64,000 bases of DNA from Clostridiales bacterium (GCA_021204025.1 JAJQAC010000028.1:1-64000), one strand, 5' to 3'. Positions 33,709 to 42,635 are shown, counted from the stretch's first letter. A program made the numbers and translations. Notes: generated by a model from the sequence alone, not told the origin.

Positions 33709-34869
33709 TTACGCCGCGGCGTCTGTCGGCTCTGAGGAAGCGGTCTCATCTGTTGTGCCTGATGAACCTGCTTCCGTCTCCGAAACACCTGCCGTCGATG
33801 CAGAAGTTTCCTTCAACCGCACAGAGGTTCCCTCACCAAGCTCCGAGCTCCATGTCGTCAGCACCTGATCCTCAAACTTAAGCCCCGACTGGATCTCGAT
33901 CCAGTCCGAATCATAGAGCCCGGTCTCCACCTGAACCTTATGTAAGATACTGCCGTCTTCATCATAAGTATATACATAGGAAAGTCCACCGTCATAATAA
34001 ACCGAATCCACAGGGATCGCCATGACGTCCTGGACACTTTGCGACGTTACATACAGCTTAACCGAGGAACCGGTCGGCAGCACATATTCGTCCATACTCT
34101 CATCCATCCGTGCCTTGATCTTAAAAAGCCCCGTATCGGAATCCGCCATGACACTGACCTCATAAACGGTTCCTTCATATTCCTCACCGTCTTTTTCAAC
34201 AGTGATCAGATCCCCCTCCCGAATCTGGTTTTTCACTCGCTCCGTTACATAAAAAGAAACCACTCTGGCTCCCCGGCCAGAAATAACGCAAAGCAGATCA
34301 TTCGTAGAAACCTGGTCAAATTTCTCAATATTACAAACCTCAATCAGCCCGGTAATCGGCGCGACAAACTGGCTGTAGGATATCTGATTCTCGTAATTTA
34401 CTTTCGCGTCGTTATAAGAAATCTGCGCCGAGGTGACAGCGTCCTGATACTGCTTATAGGTCTGCTCGGAAATCCCGCCGCCCGCGTAAAGAACCGATTG
34501 ACGCGACAGATCATCCTGCGCCTGGCTGAGCGCGAGTTCGGCCGCATCCAGGGAGTTCTTCGCGTTCTCTACCTGCTTAGTGTCAACCTCACAGATCGCG
34601 TCTCCCGCCTGTACCACTTCACCCGCCTTGATATAGACTTCCCGCACTTCTCCGGAAACCTTGGGATAAATATAGACAACATCCTCCGGCTCTACCGTAC
34701 CCACAAGCCCGGTGGTCAGGCTGATATCTCTTTTTTCCGGCGTAGTCACCTCTACCACCGGGTCGGCGACTGCCTCCGCAAACGGACTGGTATTCATCAG
34801 ACGTGACGCCACCGCAAAACCCAGAATCACGACGACCACGCCCCCGATAATCACAGATTTTTTATTCAT
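33709..34869 (-). CDS. RND efflux adaptor (membrane fusion protein), locus 1
   Basis: A 386-residue HlyD/AcrA-type adaptor anchored by an N-terminal membrane helix (SVIIGGVVVVILGFAVASRLM). The biotinyl-lipoyl half-motifs GEVVQAGDAICEVD and ITGLIEVCNIEKFDQVSTNDLLCVIS flank a coiled-coil hairpin with LDAAELALSQAQDDLSRQSVLYAGGGISEQTYKQ. The C-terminus is Ser/Thr/Ala/Glu-rich and disordered. AAAGGAG supports the start at 34869. It is the first gene of RND locus 1 and would bridge the pump to its TolC-like partners. Expression probably depends on the direct-repeat array upstream. Confidence 0.92.
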   Translation of the reverse strand: MNKKSVIIGGVVVVILGFAVASRLMNTSPFAEAVADPVVEVTTPEKRDISLTTGLVGTVEPEDVVYIYPKVSGEVREVYIKAGEVVQAGDAICEVDTKQVENAKNSLDAAELALSQAQDDLSRQSVLYAGGGISEQTYKQYQDAVTSAQISYNDAKVNYENQISYSQFVAPITGLIEVCNIEKFDQVSTNDLLCVISGRGARVVSFYVTERVKNQIREGDLITVEKDGEEYEGTVYEVSVMADSDTGLFKIKARMDESMDEYVLPTGSSVKLYVTSQSVQDVMAIPVDSVYYDGGLSYVYTYDEDGSILHKVQVETGLYDSDWIEIQSGLKFEDQVLTTWSSELGEGTSVRLKETSASTAGVSETEAGSSGTTDETASSEPTDAAA

Positions 34870-34963
34870 AAAGTCTCCTTTCTCTCTCATTTTCCCGTCT
34901 ATCAATTCTCCTCAGGAAAAGAATGGGTAAGATTTCATTTCCGTGCTATCTTATCATTTCATC

Positions 34964-35015
34964 ATGAACTCGGATTAAATCGAAGATGAACTCAACATGA
35001 AGTCACAATAAATTC
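34964..35015. promoter_or_regulatory. Phased direct-repeat array, likely OmpR-type regulator sites
   Basis: Octamers starting at 34964 (ATGAACTC), 34974 (ATTAAATC), 34986 (ATGAACTC), 34997 (ATGAAGTC) and 35008 (ATAAATTC) are spaced about one helical turn apart (10-12 bases). Such arrays bind tandem OmpR/PhoB dimers. The array lies in the 323 bases between the divergent adaptor and response-regulator genes. Further ATTCAT/GGTTCATGG sequence follows to 35052, and TATGAT at 35062-35067 may be the -10 of the rightward operon. No consensus -35 is seen on either side, consistent with activation. Confidence 0.55.
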
Positions 35016-35192
35016 ACAAATCCGGCAAATCATAATTCATTTCCGGTTCATGGAAACGTGATATGATGATATCAAGATTTTCGGGTTAAAACACCAGAAC
35101 CCGGAAGCCCCTGACGCAAAAGGCGACCATTTCCTGCTATCAGCCTTTTCGTCATAATCACAGAAAAGATACGACAGAAGGAGACCTGTACC

Positions 35193-35873
35193 ATGATGAT
35201 GATCCATATCTTAATCGCAGAGGATGACGAATCCCTGCTGAACCTTTACAGCATTTATTTAAAAAAAGAAGGATATGAAGTCTTTCCCGCCCAAAATGGA
35301 CTGGAGGCCTTCGATATCCTTGAAAATAAACACATTGATCTGATTATTACCGATATTATGATGCCGGAGATGGACGGCTATGAATTTGTCCGCCTGCTGC
35401 GTAGCCAGAACCCCCTGATCCCAATCCTGATGATCACAGCAAAGGAAGATTTTGCCTCAAAACATCAGGGGTTCCGACTGGGTACCGATGATTATATGGT
35501 AAAACCGGTTAATCTGAACGAACTCCTCCTGCGGATTCAGGCGCTCCTGCGCCGCGCCAATATCACGTCGCAAAAGCGCCTGCAGATCGGTTCCACCACG
35601 CTGGATTACGATTCTCTGACAATACTGCACGGGACAAAGTCCATGACTCCTCCACAAAAAGAATTTTTCCTTCTGTTTAAGCTGCTTTCCTATCCGGACA
35701 AGATCTTCACCCGTACACAATTGATGGACGACATCTGGGGGCCAAACAGCGATTCTGACCTGCAGACCATCGACGTACATATCAATCGTCTGCGCCGTAA
35801 GATTCAGGACAATCCGGATTTTGAGATCGTCACTGTCCGCGGACTCGGATATAAGGCGGTGGTTAAAGCGTGA
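35193..35873 (+). CDS. OmpR-family response regulator controlling RND locus 1 (probable)
   Basis: A 226-residue regulator with a full receiver (ILIAEDDESLL, DLIITDIMMPEMDGY with the phospho-aspartate, ILMITAKED, DDYMVKPVNL with the conserved lysine) and an OmpR/PhoB winged helix ending DVHINRLRRKIQDNPDFEIVTVRGLGY (interrupted here only by normal family variation). AAGGAG lies 12 bases before the first of three ATG codons. It is transcribed away from the RND operon across the direct-repeat array and overlaps its kinase gene by four bases. Control of the pump is inferred from this arrangement. Confidence 0.93.
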   Translation: MMMIHILIAEDDESLLNLYSIYLKKEGYEVFPAQNGLEAFDILENKHIDLIITDIMMPEMDGYEFVRLLRSQNPLIPILMITAKEDFASKHQGFRLGTDDYMVKPVNLNELLLRIQALLRRANITSQKRLQIGSTTLDYDSLTILHGTKSMTPPQKEFFLLFKLLSYPDKIFTRTQLMDDIWGPNSDSDLQTIDVHINRLRRKIQDNPDFEIVTVRGLGYKAVVKA

Positions 35874-36901
35874 AAACCTTTAAACTCCTGGCTGCCTTGA
35901 TCATCACTATGCTGATCACCCTGCATATCGGCCTGTTTACCTCCACCACGGTTCTTTATCTCATGGACTGCGGCGGGATCATTCACTATACCATGCCGAT
36001 CCCCTGGATGCCCTTTTTCGGAACCATCATATCATCGTTTGTGATATCGATCACCCTCACTGCCATCGTTACCCGCAAACTTTTTGCGCCCCTGCGCCTG
36101 CTCGCAGATTCCATGGAACAAGTTGCTGCCGGCGATTTTTCTGTCCGTCTCCCGGAAGATAATCCCGGACTCTGGATGCACGATGTCAATGTCAATTTCA
36201 ACAAGATGGTCACAGAACTCCGGTCCACCGAACTGTTGCAGTCCGATTTTATCCAGAACGTCTCCCATGAGATCAAGACTCCTCTGGCAGCCATGGACGG
36301 ATATGCCACCCTCCTTTTATCCACGGAGTTAAATTCCGAGCAACGCCAGTACGCCAGCCGCATCTCTGCGAGCTGCCAGAAACTCTCCTCTCTCACCGGA
36401 AACATCCTGCTGCTCTCCAAGCTGGAAAATCAGCAGATCGTGTCGGAAAAGACAAACTTTTCTCTGGACGAGCAGATCCGCCAGGTCATTCTCTCCGCAG
36501 AGCCGCTCTGGAATGCGCGTTCCCAGAATATCGATCTGGAACTGCCCGAAGTAACCTACTACGGCAGAGAGGATCTGATCTGGCAGATCTGGGGAAACCT
36601 GCTCTCCAACGCCATCAAATTTACCCCGCAGGGCGGCGTGATTTCCGTCCGGATCTCAGAAGATCAGGAGACTGTCTGTGTAAGTATTCAGGATACCGGA
36701 GTCGGGATGACAGAAGACGTCCTTGCCCACATTTTTGATAAATTCTATCAGGCAGAAGGCAGCCGCAGCACCCATGGCAACGGACTTGGGCTCTCACTGG
36801 TGAAGAAGATCGTTGATCTCTGTAACGGCGAAATACTGGTGGAAAGTGAACCGGATATCGGCTCTACGTTTACTGTAGTTTTACCAAAGTCTGTGATATA
36901 A
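35870..36901 (+). CDS. Sensor histidine kinase with short extracellular loop
   Basis: A 343-residue membrane kinase starting at GTG (35870) in a GTGA overlap with the regulator gene. Two transmembrane segments (about residues 5-33 and 50-70) are separated by only some 15-18 residues, so it probably senses within or at the membrane. A HAMP segment is followed by the phosphorylation site FIQNVSHEIKTPLAAM (H133), then the ATPase boxes LIWQIWGNLLSNAIKFTP, DTGVGMTED and GNGLGLSLVKKI. A membrane-sensing kinase next to a drug pump fits detection of membrane-active compounds (inference). Confidence 0.93.
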   Translation: MKTFKLLAALIITMLITLHIGLFTSTTVLYLMDCGGIIHYTMPIPWMPFFGTIISSFVISITLTAIVTRKLFAPLRLLADSMEQVAAGDFSVRLPEDNPGLWMHDVNVNFNKMVTELRSTELLQSDFIQNVSHEIKTPLAAMDGYATLLLSTELNSEQRQYASRISASCQKLSSLTGNILLLSKLENQQIVSEKTNFSLDEQIRQVILSAEPLWNARSQNIDLELPEVTYYGREDLIWQIWGNLLSNAIKFTPQGGVISVRISEDQETVCVSIQDTGVGMTEDVLAHIFDKFYQAEGSRSTHGNGLGLSLVKKIVDLCNGEILVESEPDIGSTFTVVLPKSVI

Positions 36902-37057
36902 ACATACACATATCGCAACGATTAAAAAAATATTCTTTATCGCTTAAAACCCCTTTCTTAATCTCTTTCGCAAAATTTCTCTTGCCAAAGAAGAATTCTG
37001 AAAATGTAACCATATCAATGATTCGTTTTCTATTAATTTTACTTTTCAATCCGGTTA

Positions 37058-37113
37058 AACAGAAATTGCGGTCGACCTTCTTTCCAGCCATTGACCGCAA
37101 TTCCTGTTTATTT
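37058..37113 (+). terminator. Terminator after the two-component operon
   Basis: A 16-bp stem with one mismatch (37058-37073 against 37093-37108, core TTGCGGTC/GACCGCAA) is followed by TATTTTAT. It lies in the 259 bases between the kinase and the convergent CDF gene; no gene is supported in the rest of that stretch. Confidence 0.6.
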
Positions 37114-37160
37114 TATCCATCTATCCGTCCGTTAATTCTTTTTATCAATCTCTCATCCCT

Positions 37161-38102
37161 CTATATCATCCCCATTGTCTCCTCGCCGGCGCTCTTTGCC
37201 GGATTGACATGGATCATGATGTGCTTGATATCCGGGAAATCCCGCTCCACATTGGTATGGATCTGCTCGGCGACCGCATGCGCCTCCGTGAGGCGCCGCT
37301 CGCCATCCACCTCGATCTCCAGATCGATATAAACCTTATTTGCGAATCTCCGCGAATGCAGCACATCCACACAGACCACGCCTTCCTGCCCGGCTATATA
37401 ATCGCTCAATTTCTGTTCATAACTTACCCCGCAGGAGGTATCCAGCATCCCTGTAACCGCATCCTTTAAGATATCATACGCGACTTTCACGATAAACACA
37501 CAGATCACCACACTCGCCACAGAATCCAGCACCGGGAACCCCAGCATCGCGCCTCCGATACCGATCAGGGAACCAACCGAGGACAGAGCGTCCGAACGGT
37601 GATGCCAGGCGTCCGCGATAAAGGCGGAAGAGTTGATCCGTTTCGCATGGTAAAGCGTATAGTGGTACATTCCCTCTTTTGCAAGGATCGACACGACAGC
37701 GGCAGCCAGCGCGATAGCCCCGGGAACAGCCAGCGTTTCTCCGGAGAAAATCTTCTGCAGCCCGGCTTTTCCCACCGCCAGCCCCGTCGCAAGCAAAACA
37801 GCTCCCAGCGCCAGCGATGCCACACATTCCAACCGTTCATGTCCATAGGGGTGATCCGCATCCGCTTCCTTCTGAGACATCTTCACGCCGACCCAGGCGA
37901 TCAGCGTCGTCAGCACATCGGAGAGAGAATGAATCGCGTCAGAGATCATCGCTCCGGAATGTCCAAAAATACCGGCAAATAATTTAAACGCAGACAGCGC
38001 GGCATTGCCGCTCAGACTTACCTGCGTCATATGGCGGATGGTTTCCGATTCATTTTTTTCTGTTTTCCGGGGAATTTTTTGAGTCTGTTTTTTTGTTGTC
38101 AT
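37161..38102 (-). CDS. Cation diffusion facilitator (Co/Ni-responsive metal exporter)
   Basis: A 313-residue CDF transporter with six predicted helices. The metal-binding pairs are visible: ISDAIHSLSDVLT in TM2 and ADAWHHRSDALSSVG in TM5 (HxxxD-type sites), plus a cytoplasmic C-terminal domain (YIDLEIEVDGERRLTEAHAVAEQIH and IMIHVNP). CDF proteins expel divalent metals by proton exchange. The NiCo riboswitch in its leader points to cobalt and nickel (possibly also iron) as the signal. GGAGG precedes the ATG. A basic 30-residue N-terminal tail precedes the first helix. Nearest family comparison is CzcD/YdfM-type. Confidence 0.93.
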   Translation of the reverse strand: MTTKKQTQKIPRKTEKNESETIRHMTQVSLSGNAALSAFKLFAGIFGHSGAMISDAIHSLSDVLTTLIAWVGVKMSQKEADADHPYGHERLECVASLALGAVLLATGLAVGKAGLQKIFSGETLAVPGAIALAAAVVSILAKEGMYHYTLYHAKRINSSAFIADAWHHRSDALSSVGSLIGIGGAMLGFPVLDSVASVVICVFIVKVAYDILKDAVTGMLDTSCGVSYEQKLSDYIAGQEGVVCVDVLHSRRFANKVYIDLEIEVDGERRLTEAHAVAEQIHTNVERDFPDIKHIMIHVNPAKSAGEETMGMI

Positions 38103-38201
38103 AAAAGAACCTCCTGTTTCCGTTTACTTTCGGTGGCAGTGATATTTTCTCTTATGCACAGCTTATTGAGACTTTTTCGAAATGGTTAAGATTTTTAATG
38201 C

Positions 38202-38236
38202 AAAAAATCTGTGGAACATACAACTGTCCCACAGAT
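38202..38236 (-). terminator. Riboswitch-controlled terminator of the CDF leader
   Basis: On the minus strand ATCTGTGG pairs with CCACAGAT and runs into six T. Its left arm is also the 3' part of the aptamer (CATCTGTGGGACAGTT), so ligand binding and termination exclude each other. Confidence 0.85.
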
Positions 38237-38304
38237 GCGTTTCGCCCTCTGCTGCCGCATCTTGCGGCCCGGCCCCATGACCTCTGGTCATCGCCTGCTC
38301 AGTT
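38222..38304 (-). ncRNA. NiCo riboswitch (czcD motif)
   Basis: Minus-strand segments follow the known NiCo (czcD) aptamer in order: AACTGAGCAGGC, ATGACCAGAG, GTCATG, GCCGGGC, GCGGCAGCAGA and CATCTGTGGGACAGTT. The outer AACTG/CAGTT pairing closes the four-way junction. The class binds Co2+ and Ni2+ and switches on metal exporters, matching the CDF gene that follows. The match is from memory of the published structure; a covariance-model search would confirm it. Confidence 0.9.
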
Positions 38305-38361
38305 TGTACTGTTGATCTCGCGTCCGCTGATGGACATAATGCAGTGCAATTGAGTTGGTTT

Positions 38362-38390
38362 ACTTTAACATATTCTATCCATCGCGTCAA
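38362..38390 (-). promoter_or_regulatory. Promoter of the CDF leader
   Basis: TTGACG (38390-38385) and TAAAGT (38367-38362) are 17 bases apart on the minus strand, about 58 bases before the aptamer. Confidence 0.65.
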
Positions 38391-38422
38391 GAAAAAGTTC
38401 CGTAAGAATTACAAAGAATTTC

Positions 38423-38450
38423 GTGACATATTCTCTTTTTTTGCTATAAT
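38423..38450 (+). promoter_or_regulatory. Promoter of the M20 hydrolase gene
   Basis: GTGACA and TATAAT with a 16-base spacer, 45 bases before the start at 38496. Confidence 0.6.
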
Positions 38451-38495
38451 TGTGATTGAAAAAGGCTGAACTGATCGGCCTGAAAGGAGAATACT

Positions 38496-39854
38496 ATGGA
38501 ACAGGATAAAAAACTGATTGGCCTGGTAGAAAAGTATGAAAATCTGATTTACGAAACCGCCGACCACATCTTTAAACACCCCGAAACAGGATACCGCGAA
38601 TGGAAGACTTCTGCCTACATGGCAGAGCATTTTGAGGCTCTTGGCTATACCCTCACCATGGCGGGAAATATCCCCGGCTTTTACGCGGATCTGGACACTG
38701 GCAGACCCGGCCCCAAAATCGCAATTCTCGGAGAACTGGACTCCCTGATCGTAGCCAATCATCCGGATGCGGATCCGGAGACCTCCGCGGTTCACGCCTG
38801 CGGTCATAACGCACAGTGCGCTGTCCTTCTCGGCGTCACCGCGGCTTTAAAGGAACCCGGAGCCCTCGACGGCTTATGCGGTTCGATCCGCCTGATGTCA
38901 GTGCCGGCTGAAGAACTGATTGAACTTGGCTTCCGCGAAGAACTTCGCAAACAGGGTATCATTAAATATTTTGGCGGCAAGGTGGAGTTTATCTCCAGAG
39001 GCTACTTTGACGGCGTCGATATCGCCATGATGATTCACTCCGGCAAACTCGAAGAAGGCAAAGCGCTCTCGATCGGATCCGGATGCAACGGCTGCGTCAC
39101 CAAAAACATTACCTTTAAGGGCGTATCCGCTCATGCCGGCGGTTCTCCGCAGGATGGGAAAAATGCCCTCTATGCCGCTACCTGCGGCCTGAATGCTGTG
39201 AACGCGATCCGTGAGACCTTCGTCGATGACGAACACATCCGGTTCCATCCCATCATTACTCAGGCCGGCCTGGCTGTAAACGCGATTCCGGAGATCGCAA
39301 AAGTAGAGAGCTATGTGCGCGGCGCTTCCTATGACAGTATTTATACCTATAATAAAAAGGTCAATCAGGCACTCGCCGCTTCCGCCGCTTCCATCGGCTG
39401 CAACGTGGAAATCGACGATCATCCCGGATACTTCCCGTTAAACAACGACAAGAATCTGGCCGAGATCATGACAGACGCCATGGAAGCTGTCGCTGGCCCG
39501 GACACCGTCACCGGCGGACCCTGGGGTACCGGCAGCACCGATATGGGTGACGTCTCCGCGATCATGCCTGCCATACACCCACACGCCAGCGGCTCCATCG
39601 GAACCGGCCACGGCAAGGATTATTATGTCGCTGACAAAAAGCTCGGCTGCCTCTATCCGGCGGAATGCCTCGTACTCACCGCAGCAAGACTTCTGAGCGA
39701 CGACGCGGCTCTTGCCAAAAAGGTCATCGCCGAGGCGAAACCATATTTCAAATCCAAAGAAGAATATCTGGCAGCCATCGATCGTCTGACCATGGATAAA
39801 GACGCTGTTATCTATAACGAAGACGGCACGATTACGCTGGATTTCTGTAAATAA
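38496..39854 (+). CDS. M20-family amidohydrolase (AbgB-like)
   Basis: A 452-residue zinc amidohydrolase of the M20D type. Seen: the early segment IFKHPETGYREWKTS, ILGELDSLI, the metal-binding HACGHNAQCA (about residues 109-118), PAEELIELGFREE, MIHSGKLEEG, the dimerisation-domain entry VSAHAGGSPQDGKNALYAA, and GTGSTDMGDVSAIMPAIHPH near the end. Relatives include AbgB, which cuts p-aminobenzoyl-glutamate, and N-acyl amino acid hydrolases. AAAGGAG gives the start. It is a single-gene unit with its own promoter. The substrate is not predictable. Confidence 0.9.
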   Translation: MEQDKKLIGLVEKYENLIYETADHIFKHPETGYREWKTSAYMAEHFEALGYTLTMAGNIPGFYADLDTGRPGPKIAILGELDSLIVANHPDADPETSAVHACGHNAQCAVLLGVTAALKEPGALDGLCGSIRLMSVPAEELIELGFREELRKQGIIKYFGGKVEFISRGYFDGVDIAMMIHSGKLEEGKALSIGSGCNGCVTKNITFKGVSAHAGGSPQDGKNALYAATCGLNAVNAIRETFVDDEHIRFHPIITQAGLAVNAIPEIAKVESYVRGASYDSIYTYNKKVNQALAASAASIGCNVEIDDHPGYFPLNNDKNLAEIMTDAMEAVAGPDTVTGGPWGTGSTDMGDVSAIMPAIHPHASGSIGTGHGKDYYVADKKLGCLYPAECLVLTAARLLSDDAALAKKVIAEAKPYFKSKEEYLAAIDRLTMDKDAVIYNEDGTITLDFCK

Positions 39855-39915
39855 GCGTCACGGCTCCCTGTAGGGCGAAAAGAAAAATCAAAAAGAAAAA
39901 TCAAATTCAAACGTT

Positions 39916-39979
39916 TCAGGCTCCCTTATGTGACAGACAAATTGAGAATATCCGAATGTCATCACTAAGGGGAGCCTGA
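39916..39979. terminator. Imperfect long inverted repeat after the M20 gene
   Basis: TCAGGCTCCC...TTA (from 39916) is matched by its complement ending at 39979, with TGTGAC/GTCATCAC pairing further in. It lies between the convergent M20 gene and the small protein gene and probably ends both transcripts, although no strong T tract follows. Confidence 0.5.
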
Positions 39980-39993
39980 TTACTTTGCTTATT

Positions 39994-40356
39994 CTATTGC
40001 AGCAACTCATCTTTCTTTTCCAGAATCGCCGCTCCCGCCGCGCATGCCGGACAATCGCAATATACTGCTCCCGCAGCCTTTCGCTCCTTCGAATGCTGTA
40101 TCATCGCTGCCGTGCGCTCCGCTCCGAAGATCTTTGTTCCCATATCCGATTCCAGCAGGCTGATCAGATCATCGATACCGACCACGTCTTCCTCCAGCTC
40201 CGCGATATATTTCTTTGTCTCCTCAGCTTCTCTCTCTGTCCCGACAGCCTCCATCCAGCTGTTGGCGGCCGCCTTCGCTTCCGCACAGCACGACGGCACG
40301 GCGATCAGTTCTTTTGACTTTTCCATGACATAATTGACTAATTCTTTGTTCATCAT
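39994..40356 (-). CDS. Small conserved clostridial protein with CxCxxC motif
   Basis: A 120-residue acidic, helical protein. The N-terminal part includes VPSCCAEAKAAANSWMEA; the C-terminal part carries CDCPACAAGAAILEKKDELL, a CxCxxC cluster that could bind metal or form disulfides. Similar proteins occur across Lachnospiraceae and are sometimes labelled molecular chaperone Hsp90 in databases, a name without support in the sequence. GGGAG precedes the tandem ATG at 40356; the open frame to 40470 has no such site. Function unknown; the neighbours give no clue. Confidence 0.75.
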   Translation of the reverse strand: MMNKELVNYVMEKSKELIAVPSCCAEAKAAANSWMEAVGTEREAEETKKYIAELEEDVVGIDDLISLLESDMGTKIFGAERTAAMIQHSKERKAAGAVYCDCPACAAGAAILEKKDELLQ

Positions 40357-40567
40357 TATGAACTCCCTTCCCTGTAATCTATTTTTAAATTTTAGCACAA
40401 ATTTGCTGGTCCTGCTACTCTTAAAAGCAGCACATGCATCTGATTCAGCTGAGGCCCTTCTGGAAACCACATATGTGTTCTATCCTGCTGACAACCGCAT
40501 CTGGCAAAGCAGAAGACGCGTACTGTCGCCAGTACGCGCCTTCTGTCCCCTTCATGCATGTTCCGTC

Positions 40568-41140
40568 TCAGTCGTCGATCTCAACGTCATACTCAATGAT
40601 CTTCCCCGTCGACGCATCCACGGTGCATTCATACTCATTCCTGCCGTGATAGAATTCGATCTCATATACCATGATCCCGTCGTCCTTATCCAGCTTTGCC
40701 TTTTTAAACCTTACCTCAGACTCCGAGAGTCCGGCTCGCTTTAGCACAATCTCTTTGGCATCGTCTACGCTGATATAGGTGCCGGATGTGCTGTTTGCAG
40801 ATCTCTGCTGCGAACGCTCCCCATGGAACAGTTCCATCTTGACTTCCAGGATCGCTCCATCGGACTTGCGGATCTCATATTCATACTCTGCCTCATCCGT
40901 ATAAAACTCGATCTCGTACTTCGCAGCCTCTTTCTTCTCCTGTTTTTCCTTTACCTCAGTAAAAACAACCTCACTCTCCGCGACTCCGGCATCGGCGAGA
41001 GCCACGGACTTAGCGCCCTCCAGCGTAACTGCGGCATATGCCGTCCCCACACCAAGCGTTCCGATCATTGCGGTCACACAGGCAACCCGGAGGATCGTTC
41101 TCCGCGTTCTTTCCAGGTAATTCATCATCGTGTTTTTCAT
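40568..41140 (-). CDS. Secreted protein with two PepSY domains
   Basis: A 190-residue exported protein: a basic N-terminus and hydrophobic signal (ILRVACVTAMIGTLGVGTAYA) followed by two PepSY repeats. The first runs from LEGAKSVALADAGVAESEVVF to AEYEYEIRKSDGAILEVK, the second from YISVDDAKEIVLKRAGLSESEVRF to NEYECTVDASTGKIIEYDV. A Lys/Glu-rich segment lies in the first. PepSY domains are thought to bind or inhibit proteases or act in sensing at the cell surface. AGGAGG supports the start at 41140. It is the last gene after a regulator-kinase pair and may feed back on that kinase (inference). Confidence 0.9.
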   Translation of the reverse strand: MKNTMMNYLERTRRTILRVACVTAMIGTLGVGTAYAAVTLEGAKSVALADAGVAESEVVFTEVKEKQEKKEAAKYEIEFYTDEAEYEYEIRKSDGAILEVKMELFHGERSQQRSANSTSGTYISVDDAKEIVLKRAGLSESEVRFKKAKLDKDDGIMVYEIEFYHGRNEYECTVDASTGKIIEYDVEIDD

Positions 41141-41225
41141 CTTGTGGTCCTCCTTTCCTGATGTGACTGTAGTATAGCATCCTAATATTAAAGGAACATT
41201 AGAATTCCGCAGAACAGCAAAAAAT

Positions 41226-42635
41226 TTATACTCGTTTATCCGGCAGCCGTACCGTAAATACGCTCCCACAGCCAGTCTCACTCTCCACCGACACTGTGCC
41301 TTCGTAAAATCCCGCGATCTCCTTCACCATCGCAAGCCCCAGACCATTTCCGCTCCCGGTACGCGACGTATCCGCCTGATAAAAGCGGTCAAAAATCTTT
41401 GTCATATCCTCTGGCGCGATCCCGATCCCATCATCCTTTACCGACAAAATCACCCACGGCTTCTCTGTTCTCAGACAGACCTCTGTATGTCCCTCCGGCC
41501 GTCCATAACGATAAGCATTGCCGATCAGATTGGATAAAAGACAGGTAAGCAATTCCCGGCTGCCCTGAAAGCACATGCCTTTTTCTATATTCCATGTCAA
41601 TGAGATGTCATTTTCCCGTATCAGCGCCATATCGGAGCAGAGGCTCTCCGCCAGCTCTGTCAGATCAATTGTTTCCTTCTCATATCGCTCCGGCTGCAGT
41701 TCCAGACGGACAAAATCCAGCATCGTGCCGATCAACCGGTTCAGCTTACGCCCCTGCCGCCAGATCACCCGCAGGGCTTCCTCATACTCTGACGCTTCCC
41801 GTTCTTTCTCCAGCGTCAGCTCACACTGCGCGTTGATCACCGATACCGGCGTCCGCAGCTCATGAGAAGCATCAGAGACAAACTGCTGCTCGGTCTGAAA
41901 GGCGTCTTCCAGCCGGGAAAACATTTCGTCAAATTCCTTCGCCAGCTGATGCAGTTCATCCTTGCCCTCGCCAAGATTGATGCGTTTTTTCAGATCGTCT
42001 CCCTGGCGGATCTGCGAAGCTGTATCAGCAATCTGCCGGATCGGCCAGAGCACTCTCGCGGCAATCAAATAGCCACCGACTATGGCGATCAGCAACAGTA
42101 CCGGAAGGCCAACCAGGGAAACCCGGGAAATGGATGTCAGCGCAGTCCTTCCCTGCAGTTCGGAAACGACACCTCGCAGCCAGAGTTCCTCCAGTCCCGC
42201 GGTTTCCAGTTTGCGATCAAAGATATAATACAGCGTTCCATCGATCGTCACCCGTTGGATCTGCGCGTTCAGGAACCCGACTTTCTCCGTTTCCCTCATG
42301 ACCGGATTCTCCCCGTAAACCAACGTCCCATCAGAATGACAGAGAGACGTATAGATCTCATTCACCTCATCAAGGAAATCATCATCGATCTCAAGATACC
42401 CGTCGCCGTAACGGACATAATAATCGACGTCATTCAGATCTTCCGCGTGAAGCACCGCGTAATACTCAATCTCATCGACATTTCCCTGAACCGTGCGAAC
42501 CAGCATGTCCCGGATCCCTTTTTGTATAATCCGCTCACCAACCGATAAAACGACAAAATAAGTCAGCGCCATCATTACGATCAACGCTCCGGAGAACCAA
42601 AGCGTGATCTTCATCCGTATCGATAACTGTTTCAC
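41226..42635 (-). CDS. Sensor histidine kinase (PepSY operon)
   Basis: A 469-residue membrane kinase. One transmembrane helix near residues 10-32, an extracellular domain of about 130 residues rich in Asp, Glu and Tyr, a second helix near 170-192 (VSLVGLPVLLLIAIVGGYLIAA, split for length here), HAMP, then the phosphorylation site FVSDASHELRTPVSVI and ATPase boxes LLSNLIGNAYRYG, KDDGIGIAPEDM and GNGLGLAMVKEI. All catalytic motifs are intact. The gene overlaps the upstream regulator gene by four bases. The signal is unknown; an acidic sensor domain could bind metal cations or basic peptides. Confidence 0.92.
   Translation of the reverse strand: MKQLSIRMKITLWFSGALIVMMALTYFVVLSVGERIIQKGIRDMLVRTVQGNVDEIEYYAVLHAEDLNDVDYYVRYGDGYLEIDDDFLDEVNEIYTSLCHSDGTLVYGENPVMRETEKVGFLNAQIQRVTIDGTLYYIFDRKLETAGLEELWLRGVVSELQGRTALTSISRVSLVGLPVLLLIAIVGGYLIAARVLWPIRQIADTASQIRQGDDLKKRINLGEGKDELHQLAKEFDEMFSRLEDAFQTEQQFVSDASHELRTPVSVINAQCELTLEKEREASEYEEALRVIWRQGRKLNRLIGTMLDFVRLELQPERYEKETIDLTELAESLCSDMALIRENDISLTWNIEKGMCFQGSRELLTCLLSNLIGNAYRYGRPEGHTEVCLRTEKPWVILSVKDDGIGIAPEDMTKIFDRFYQADTSRTGSGNGLGLAMVKEIAGFYEGTVSVESETGCGSVFTVRLPDKRV

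Larger units (their letters stand above)
38103..38495. other. 393-base region with riboswitch leader and two divergent promoters
   Basis: It contains the leftward CDF leader (promoter 38362-38390, NiCo aptamer 38222-38304, terminator 38202-38236) and the rightward promoter of the M20 hydrolase gene (38423-38450). No protein gene is supported. Confidence 0.8.

Noticed and set aside
36870-37100. 76-codon minus-strand frame after the kinase
   Set aside because: Overlaps the terminator stem and the kinase end; no ribosome-binding site. A relic cannot be excluded.
38163-38390. 75-codon minus-strand frame in the CDF leader
   Set aside because: It coincides with the NiCo riboswitch and its terminator, which explain the sequence.
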